Part shown: positions 33,501 to 50,792 of the stretch, piece after piece
Layout of the letters: each line of letters opens with the position of its first letter
Numbering within the stretch: position 1 is the first letter of the stretch
Assembly: GCF_009908195.1 (NCBI RefSeq)
Contig: NZ_JAAAHS010000010.1
Span: forward strand, 1 to 50,792
Length of the DNA stretch: 50,792 bases
Reading direction: 5' to 3'
From: Streptomyces boluensis
Lineage (GTDB): Bacteria > Actinomycetota > Actinomycetes > Streptomycetales > Streptomycetaceae
Position numbers and translations under genes: made by a program
The notes under the pieces: model-generated
Databases searched by the model: none
What the model was told of the DNA's origin: nothing
Seen by the model: only the letters and a program-made list of their open reading frames with translations

Positions 33501-36500
33501 GGGAAACAGGCCTCGCACACCTGGCGCCGACGATGGTGTACAACCATCCGACCCCCGCCGCACTGGCCCGCTTCCTGCGGACCGAGCTTTCCGGCGAGCC
33601 GCTGCGGGCCGCAGCCGACGCGCCGGCCACGACCGGAGCCGCCCCCGGAGCGGTCACCGGCGAACCCATCGCCATCGTAGGAATGAGCTGCCGTTTCCCC
33701 GGAGCCGTACGGTCACCGGAGGAGCTGTGGAACCTGGTGGCCGAGGGCCGGGACGCGATCTCCGCCTTCCCCGTCGACCGTGGCTGGGAGCTCGCCGCCC
33801 TGCGGAACCCTGAGGACCCCGACATCGCCTACGCGCGTGAGGGCGGATTCCTCTACGACGCCGCCGAGTTCGACGCCGGGTTCTTCGGGATCAGCCCCCG
33901 TGAGGCGCGGGCGATGGACCCGCAGCAGCGCCAGGTGCTGGAGACGGCGTGGGAGGCACTGGAGCGGGCGGGCATCGACCCCACCTCCCTGAGGGGCAGC
34001 GAGGTGGGCGTGTTCGTCGGGGCGACGGCGCAGGACTACGGCCCTCGCCTCGGTGAGCCCGCCGACGGTGCCGAAGGACACCTCCTCACCGGCAACACCC
34101 CCAGTGTCATCTCGGGCCGCGTCGCCTACACCCTCGGTCTTGAGGGGCCGGCCATCACGGTCGACACCGCCTGCTCGTCGTCCTTGGCGGCGCTGCACCT
34201 GGCGAGCCGTTCACTGCGGCAGGGCGAGAGCACGATGGCGCTGGCCGGCGGAGTGACCGTGATGCCGACCCCGGGCATGTTCGTGGAATTCGCCCAGCAG
34301 CACGGCCTCGCCCCTGACGGCCGGTGCAAGCCCTTCGCCGAGTCGGCTGACGGTACCGGCTGGAGTGAGGGCGTGGGCATGGTGGTGCTCGAGCGGCTCT
34401 CCGACGCCCGGCGCCGCGGCCATCAGGTCCTGGCCGTGCTGCGTGGCTCCGCCATCAACCAGGACGGCGCCAGCAACGGCCTCGCCGCGCCGAACGGACC
34501 GGCGCAGGAGCGGGTGATCCGGCAGGCCCTGGCCGATGCCCGGCTCTCGGCGCAGGACATCGACCTGGTCGAGGCCCACGGGACGGGAACGAAGCTGGGC
34601 GACCCGATCGAGGCACAGGCCCTGGTCGCCACGTATGGCCAGGGGCGGTCCGGGCAAGCCCCGCTGTGGCTCGGCTCGGTGAAGTCGAACATCGGGCACA
34701 CCCAGGCCGCCGCCGGGGTCGCCGGAGTCATCAAGTCGGTGATGGCACTGCGCCACGGCCGGCTGCCGGCGAGCCTGCACATCGATGAGCCGACGCCGTA
34801 CGTGGACTGGACGGCCGGGTCCGTCGCCGTGCTGGCCGAGGCGCAGCAGTGGCCGGACACCGGGCGGCCGCGCCGGGCGGCCGTGTCCTCCTTCGGCGTC
34901 AGCGGAACCAACGTCCACGCCATCCTGGAACAGGCCCCGGCCGGTGACGATCCCGGGCCACAGGACCGCGTTCCGCACGACCCGGCCGCGGTGGTGCCCT
35001 GGCCACTGTCGGCGAAGTCCCCGCAAGCACTGCGCGGCCAGGCGGCCCGTCTGCGGGCCCATCTCGACGGCAGCCGGGACGCACCCGCCGACACGGGTTT
35101 CTCGCTCGCCACCACCCGGGCCGAGTTCGACCACCGCGCCGTGCTGATCGGCGCCGAGCCGGGTGAGCTGACGGCCGGTCTGGCCGCCCTCGCGCACGAC
35201 ACCCCCGCCGCCGCGGTGGTGCGCGGCACGGACGCGGGGCACACCCAGACCGTGTTCGTCTTCCCCGGCCAGGGCTCCCAGTGGGACGGCATGGCGGTCC
35301 AACTGCTCGATTCCGCACCGGTGTTCGCCGAGCGGATGCGGGAGTGCGACGAAGCCCTCGGTGCGGTCGTGGACTGGTCGCTCCTCGACGTCCTGCGGGG
35401 CGTGCCCGGAGCGCCGTCGCTCGACCGGGTCGACGTCGTCCAGCCGGCGCTGTTCGCGATGATGGTCTCGCTCGCCGCGCTGTGGGAGTCCTACGGCGTG
35501 CGCCCGACCGCCGTGGTCGGCCACAGCCAGGGCGAGATAGCCGCCGCCTGCGTCGCGGGCGGACTCACCCTCCAGGACGCCGCGAAGATCGTGGCCCTGC
35601 GCAGCCGGGCCCTGACGGCCCTCTCCGGCCGGGGCGGCATGGTGTCGGTCGCGCTCCCGGCCGAGCAGGTGCGTCAACTGCCGTGCTGGGACGCACGGCT
35701 CGATGTCGCCGTCGTCAACGGCCCCGCCTCCGTAGTGGTCGCGGGGGAGCCGCAGGCGCTGCGGGAACTGCTCGACGTGTGCGCGGCGCAGGGCGCCAGG
35801 GCCAAGCAGATCCCGGTGACCTACGCGGCGCACTCGGCTCAGGTCGAGGAGATCCGCGAGCAACTGCTCACCGAGCTCGACGGGATCCGGCCGCGCTCCG
35901 GCGCCGTCCCCTTCCATTCCACGGTGACCGGGGGTCTGCTCGACACCCGTGATCTCGACGCCGCGTACTGGTACCGGAACCTGCGCGAGCCGGTGGAGTT
36001 TGAACGGACCATGGACGCCGTCCTCAAGGCGGGCCCCGCGCTCCTGGTCGAGGCCAGCCCGCATCCGGTGCTGAGCCTCGGCGTGCAGGAGGTCATCGAG
36101 ACAACCGGTGGCACGGGTGCGGTGGTCGGTTCGCTGCGGCGCGGGGACGGCGGCCGAAGGAGGTTCCTGACCTCGCTCGCCGAGGCCTACGTCCTGGGCG
36201 CTCCGGTGGACTGGCGGGCGGCCTTCGACGGCGTGCGGGCGGCCCGCACCGACCTGCCCACGTATGCCTTCCAGCACGAGCGGTACTGGATGACGCACTC
36301 CGTACCGCAAGCCGCGGCCGCCTTGGAGAACGACGCGGAACGGCGGCTCTGGGACGTCGTCGAACGCGGCGACCTGACCGCGCTGGCCGCCGAACTCGGC
36401 ACCGGGGAACCCGAGTCGCTGCGCGCCGTCCTTCCGGCGCTGGCCTCGTGGCGCCGACGGCACAGCGAGGGCGGCGCGGTGGACTCGCTGAGGTACCGGG

Positions 36501-38398
36501 TCAGCTGGCAGCCCCTGGCCCAGGTGCCGTCCGGTGGACTGTCCGGCCGGTGGCTGGTCATCGGGTACGAGGGCGCCGCACACCGGCAGCCGGCCGAGTC
36601 CTGCCTCGCGGCTGTGGTGCGCGACGGCGCCGAGGTGCTGTCGCTGACGGTCCGGCAGGGCAGTACACGCGGTGAACTCGCGGACCTCCTGCGCTCCGTG
36701 GGTGACGAGGGCGTCCCGTTCGACGGTGTCCTGTCGCTGCCGTCCGGGGCGGCCGGTGAGCCGGTGGTGCCCTCGTCGTCGGGAGAGCTGTCCGGCACGC
36801 TGGCCCTGGTGCAGGCGCTCGGGGACGCGGGTATCTCCGCCCGGCTGTGGTGTCTGACCCAGGGCGCTGTGTCGGTCGGCGCCGGCGACCCGGTGACCTC
36901 GCCCGCGCAGGCGCAGGTCTGGGGCCTCGGCCGGGTGGCCGCCATGGAGCACCCGCAACGGTGGGGCGGCCTGATCGATCTGCCGGCCGGGGCGGACGGC
37001 CCGCTCATCGCGCAATTGCCCGCTGTGCTCGCCGGGCTGCACGAGCGGGGCGACGAGGACCAAGTGGCCCTGCGCCACGCCGGGTTGTTCGCTCGCAGGC
37101 TGGTCCACTCCCCACGGCAGCACGACGCCGCGGGGAGCCCGTGGCGCCCCCGGGGCACCGCCCTGGTCACCGGCGGCACCGGCGCCCTCGGCGCCCACGT
37201 CGCACGCTGGCTGGCGAAGGAGGGGGCCGAGCACATCGTCCTGGCCAGCCGCAGGGGCGGGGGCGCCGACGGCTGCGGCGCGCTGACGGCCGAACTGAGC
37301 GCGCTGGGCGCACGGGTGAGCACGGTCGCCTGCGACACCGGCGACCGGGCCGCGCTCGCCGCGCTGTTCTCGGCACTCGACGAGGAAGGCTGCCCGGTGC
37401 GGACCGTTGTGCACACGGCCGGAGTGATCGAGGAGACACCCCTCGACGCCCTGACGCCGCAGCGGTACACGGAGTTGGCGCGCTCCAAGGCCGATGGCGC
37501 CCTGTACCTGCACGAACTCACCAAGGACCGGGATCTCGACGCGTTCGTGCTGTTCTCCTCGGTGTCGGGGTTGTGGGGCGGCTCCGGCTACGCCGGATAC
37601 GCGGCCGCGAACACCTATCTGGACGCCCTCGCGCAGTACCGCCGGGCGCAGAGCCTTCCGGCCACCTCCGTCGTCTGGGGCCCGTGGGCGGACGGCGGCA
37701 TGATGTCCGGCAGGGGCATGGAGGAGTCGGTGGTCCGCAACGGCGTGCGCTACCTCGCGCCGGACCGGGCGATCAGCGCGTTGCGGCACAGCCTCGAGCA
37801 CGACGAACCCTCCCCTGTGGTCATCGATGTGGACTGGGTGCCCTTCTTCGAGGCCTTCACCGCGACGCGCACCGGACCGCTGCTGACGGAACTCCCCGAA
37901 GTACGCCGCCTGTTGGACGCCGACCGGACCGGGAACGCCCCCGCTGCGACGGCCCCCGAGGGCGCACTCGGCCGGCGCCTCGCCGAACTGGGCCCTGCCC
38001 AGCGGCAGGAGCTCGCGTGCGGCATCGTGCGCGGACAGGTGGCGACGGCACTGGGCTACTCCGACCCGCACGCGATCGGGGACCGCTCGCCGTTCAAGGA
38101 GCTGGGCATCGACTCGATGCTCGCGGTGATGCTGCGCAACCGGCTCCAGGAGACGACCGGGCTGACCCTGGAACGCACCGTGATCTTCGACCATCCGACG
38201 CCGGAGCGGCTCGCGGCGTACCTGATCGCGACAGCTCTCGCGGACCTGCCCGATTCCACGGACGGCGATGGGCCGACGGCGCAGACGCCGGGCACGGCCC
38301 CCGGCAGCGAGCCGGACCGTGCGCGCCGACAGGCCGAAGCCGATCGGCTGATCGACGAAATGGACCCCGAGGCCCTGGTGAGCCTCGCCCTTTCCTGA
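30566..38398 (+). CDS. modular type I PKS: KSQ-AT-ACP loading module plus KS-AT-KR-ACP module 1
   Basis: 2610 residues. Loading module: KS (8-420) with Gln166 replacing the active-site Cys (DTGQSSS) and His301/His341 kept, the decarboxylating KSQ type; AT (about 530-825) with Ser627 (GHSVGE) and HAFH at 727-730, the malonyl signature, so an acetyl starter; ACP with Ser967. Module 1: KS (1033-1455) with Cys1203; AT (1560-1860) with Ser1654, RVDVVQ and GHSQGE of the methylmalonyl type but YAAH (1753-1756) instead of YASH; KR (about 2195-2390) with GGTGALG at 2203, Trp2337 eight residues before Tyr2345 and no LDD, hence A-type; ACP with Ser2517. No DH or ER. The tail ([15 protein letters not shown]) is a docking domain for the next protein. 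GAGGGAG precedes the ATG. Confidence 0.97.
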   Translation: MGTDGKSSGEPVAIVGLACRFPGAAHHDAYWGLLREGAGAVSGRPVSRGPGSQPGGFLEGVDEFDAEFFDISPREAAAMDPQQRLALELGWEAFEDAGMIPGNLRGEKVGVFGGAMWDDYATLQHQRDVASSTRHSMTGLHRGMIANRLSYAFDLRGPSLVVDTGQSSSLVAVHLAAESLRRGETTLALAGGVNLGLAAESTAYSAKFGGLSPDGRCFTFDARANGYVRGEGAGFVVLKPLSRALRDGDRVYCVIEGSATNNDGAGEGLTVPNPRAQEEVLRAAYDNAAVDPAAVQYVELHGTGTKVGDPIEAAALGAVFGGTRPTGHPLLVGSVKTNIGHLEAAAGIAGLIKVALSIARREIPASLNFETPHPDIGLDAAGLRVQTALSPWPQRTAPLLAGVSSFGMGGTNCHVVLSDSHVRRAAAPDSGAVLPAPRSGSAPAALPWVVSGRSEAALRAQGRQLRARVATDPELNLAGLAHTLSAHRTAFEHRAAVLGTSRDDLLRGLDALADGTRAPHLIHGTTRGSGKNAFLFAGQGSQRPGMGRDLYASVPVFADALDEVSAHFDAQLPYGLKEMMFAQPGTPEAARLDETRYAQPALFALEVALFRLMQECGPRPDYLLGHSVGELSAAHAAGVLSLQDACVLVEARGRLMQQAMADGAMVMLQATEDELGAELGRYPGRISIGAVNGPMNSVLSGCREAVADIAADFEAMGRKAKWLNVSHAFHSPHMDGVLDEFRSVAAELTYSPARIPVVSNVTGSLAVADELASPDYWTRHIRASVRFHDGIRLLDSQGVTSYLELGPGALTAMTRESLAGVTPSSATVVPLLRAGRPEGRTVAAALAEVFVHGQDVDWQAFAAGDAPRVELPTYAFQRSSHWLDAPGGQGTREQATDEAAAAPAADGPARVAAPSQAGPDRQERAGDAPRDTDLLDLVRVCAATVLGHLTAEAIDAEKTFKQLGFDSVGAAELSAELARETGLAHLAPTMVYNHPTPAALARFLRTELSGEPLRAAADAPATTGAAPGAVTGEPIAIVGMSCRFPGAVRSPEELWNLVAEGRDAISAFPVDRGWELAALRNPEDPDIAYAREGGFLYDAAEFDAGFFGISPREARAMDPQQRQVLETAWEALERAGIDPTSLRGSEVGVFVGATAQDYGPRLGEPADGAEGHLLTGNTPSVISGRVAYTLGLEGPAITVDTACSSSLAALHLASRSLRQGESTMALAGGVTVMPTPGMFVEFAQQHGLAPDGRCKPFAESADGTGWSEGVGMVVLERLSDARRRGHQVLAVLRGSAINQDGASNGLAAPNGPAQERVIRQALADARLSAQDIDLVEAHGTGTKLGDPIEAQALVATYGQGRSGQAPLWLGSVKSNIGHTQAAAGVAGVIKSVMALRHGRLPASLHIDEPTPYVDWTAGSVAVLAEAQQWPDTGRPRRAAVSSFGVSGTNVHAILEQAPAGDDPGPQDRVPHDPAAVVPWPLSAKSPQALRGQAARLRAHLDGSRDAPADTGFSLATTRAEFDHRAVLIGAEPGELTAGLAALAHDTPAAAVVRGTDAGHTQTVFVFPGQGSQWDGMAVQLLDSAPVFAERMRECDEALGAVVDWSLLDVLRGVPGAPSLDRVDVVQPALFAMMVSLAALWESYGVRPTAVVGHSQGEIAAACVAGGLTLQDAAKIVALRSRALTALSGRGGMVSVALPAEQVRQLPCWDARLDVAVVNGPASVVVAGEPQALRELLDVCAAQGARAKQIPVTYAAHSAQVEEIREQLLTELDGIRPRSGAVPFHSTVTGGLLDTRDLDAAYWYRNLREPVEFERTMDAVLKAGPALLVEASPHPVLSLGVQEVIETTGGTGAVVGSLRRGDGGRRRFLTSLAEAYVLGAPVDWRAAFDGVRAARTDLPTYAFQHERYWMTHSVPQAAAALENDAERRLWDVVERGDLTALAAELGTGEPESLRAVLPALASWRRRHSEGGAVDSLRYRVSWQPLAQVPSGGLSGRWLVIGYEGAAHRQPAESCLAAVVRDGAEVLSLTVRQGSTRGELADLLRSVGDEGVPFDGVLSLPSGAAGEPVVPSSSGELSGTLALVQALGDAGISARLWCLTQGAVSVGAGDPVTSPAQAQVWGLGRVAAMEHPQRWGGLIDLPAGADGPLIAQLPAVLAGLHERGDEDQVALRHAGLFARRLVHSPRQHDAAGSPWRPRGTALVTGGTGALGAHVARWLAKEGAEHIVLASRRGGGADGCGALTAELSALGARVSTVACDTGDRAALAALFSALDEEGCPVRTVVHTAGVIEETPLDALTPQRYTELARSKADGALYLHELTKDRDLDAFVLFSSVSGLWGGSGYAGYAAANTYLDALAQYRRAQSLPATSVVWGPWADGGMMSGRGMEESVVRNGVRYLAPDRAISALRHSLEHDEPSPVVIDVDWVPFFEAFTATRTGPLLTELPEVRRLLDADRTGNAPAATAPEGALGRRLAELGPAQRQELACGIVRGQVATALGYSDPHAIGDRSPFKELGIDSMLAVMLRNRLQETTGLTLERTVIFDHPTPERLAAYLIATALADLPDSTDGDGPTAQTPGTAPGSEPDRARRQAEADRLIDEMDPEALVSLALS

Positions 38399-38412
38399 CG
38401 CCGGTCGCACCC

Positions 38413-38446
38413 CACCCACAAGCGAGTCCCACCCACAAGCGAGTCC
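38413..38446. repeat. 17-bp perfect tandem duplication between the first two PKS genes
   Basis: CACCCACAAGCGAGTCC occurs twice without a spacer (38413-38429, 38430-38446) in the 72-bp gap between the first PKS stop and the next ATG. It shows no dyad symmetry, so a slippage product is more likely than a regulatory site. Confidence 0.95.
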
Positions 38447-38470
38447 AAGCCAACGCACAGATGAGGGGCT

Positions 38471-50506
<12,036 letters not shown>

Positions 50507-50532
50507 CCTTGGATTCGATCGTGGGAAGAGAC

Positions 50533-50792
50533 ATGACTGCAACCGCATCATCATCCGCATCTCCCTCCGCGTCGGTGGTCGAGGCGCTGCGTGCTTCGCT
50601 GAAGGAGAACGAGCGGCTCCGCAACGCCGTCCAGGCGGCGGCCGAACCCATCGCCGTCGTCGGCATGGGCTGCCGGTACCCGGGCGGAGTCAACTCCCCC
50701 GAGCAGCTTTGGAAGTTGGTCCACGACGGTGGCGACGCCGTGGCCGGATTCCCCACCGACCGGGGCTGGGACCTGACCGCACTGTTCTCGGA
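50533..50792 (+). CDS. modular type I PKS, N-terminal fragment (module 4 onward)
   Basis: ATG at 50533, 26 bases after the previous stop, with GGAAGAG upstream. The 86 visible residues are a docking coiled coil ([18 protein letters not shown]) and the first part of a KS ([20 protein letters not shown]). The rest lies outside the window. It should accept the chain from module 3. Confidence 0.93.
   Translation, partial: MTATASSSASPSASVVEALRASLKENERLRNAVQAAAEPIAVVGMGCRYPGGVNSPEQLWKLVHDGGDAVAGFPTDRGWDLTALFS

Overview
The window looks like a piece of a Streptomyces chromosome. GC content is very high with strong G/C at third codon positions, GTG starts are frequent, and the only TTA codon I noticed closes a small gene at 1632-1630. 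The families present (contractile-injection accessory protein, SpoIIE-type phosphatase with PAS/GAF/HATPase, PucR, TetR and PadR regulators, modular type I PKS) fit that genus. No tRNA, rRNA, CRISPR array or insertion sequence was seen.

Layout. (1) 1-2832, minus strand: the edge of an extracellular contractile injection system (eCIS) locus, with a DUF4157/HELLH protein running off the left end, a 94-aa protein ending in TTA, and two frameshifted reading frames, the first carrying only the N-terminal arm of a sheath protein. (2) 3394-8205: a membrane-anchored protein, a Tat-type PQQ-propeller lipoprotein and a PAS-GAF-PP2C-HATPase phosphatase. (3) 8206-11520: small genes (DUF6381-like, EF-hand, two unknowns), non-coding stretches and one perfect 16-bp-stem hairpin. 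(4) 11633-17844: a PucR regulator divergent from an operon of acyl-CoA synthetase, DUF3556 membrane protein and FAD oxidoreductase. (5) 17928-28627: a catabolic region. A TetR gene faces a palindromic operator, an MFS remnant and a GH3 beta-glucosidase. A formylglycine-generating enzyme (FGE) lies divergent from a PadR regulator and a cysteine-type sulfatase, followed by an MFS transporter and a GH1 beta-glucosidase. A second PadR gene and a small membrane protein share a compact divergent promoter. (6) 28701-50792: the start of a modular PKS cluster, with a phosphopantetheinyl transferase and a type II thioesterase transcribed away from three PKS genes.

How the genes work together. None of the sulfatase, FGE, GH1 and GH3 proteins has a visible signal peptide, so the simplest model is import by the MFS protein, desulfation by the FGE-activated sulfatase and glycoside cleavage inside the cell. 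The PKS starts with a KSQ-AT-ACP loading module (Gln at the KS active site, malonyl-type AT, so an acetyl starter). Three extension modules follow: methylmalonyl with an A-type KR; malonyl with DH-ER-KR; methylmalonyl-like with DH-KR. This predicts a 7-hydroxy-2,6-dimethyloct-2-enoyl intermediate handed to the third PKS, which runs off the right end. I cannot name the final product.

The least explained items are the degenerate eCIS end with its TTA/ATGA junction, the acyl-CoA synthetase-DUF3556-FAD operon, the sulfatase/FGE glycoside locus, and the PadR control region in which one palindrome carries a TTGACA -35 box on each strand.
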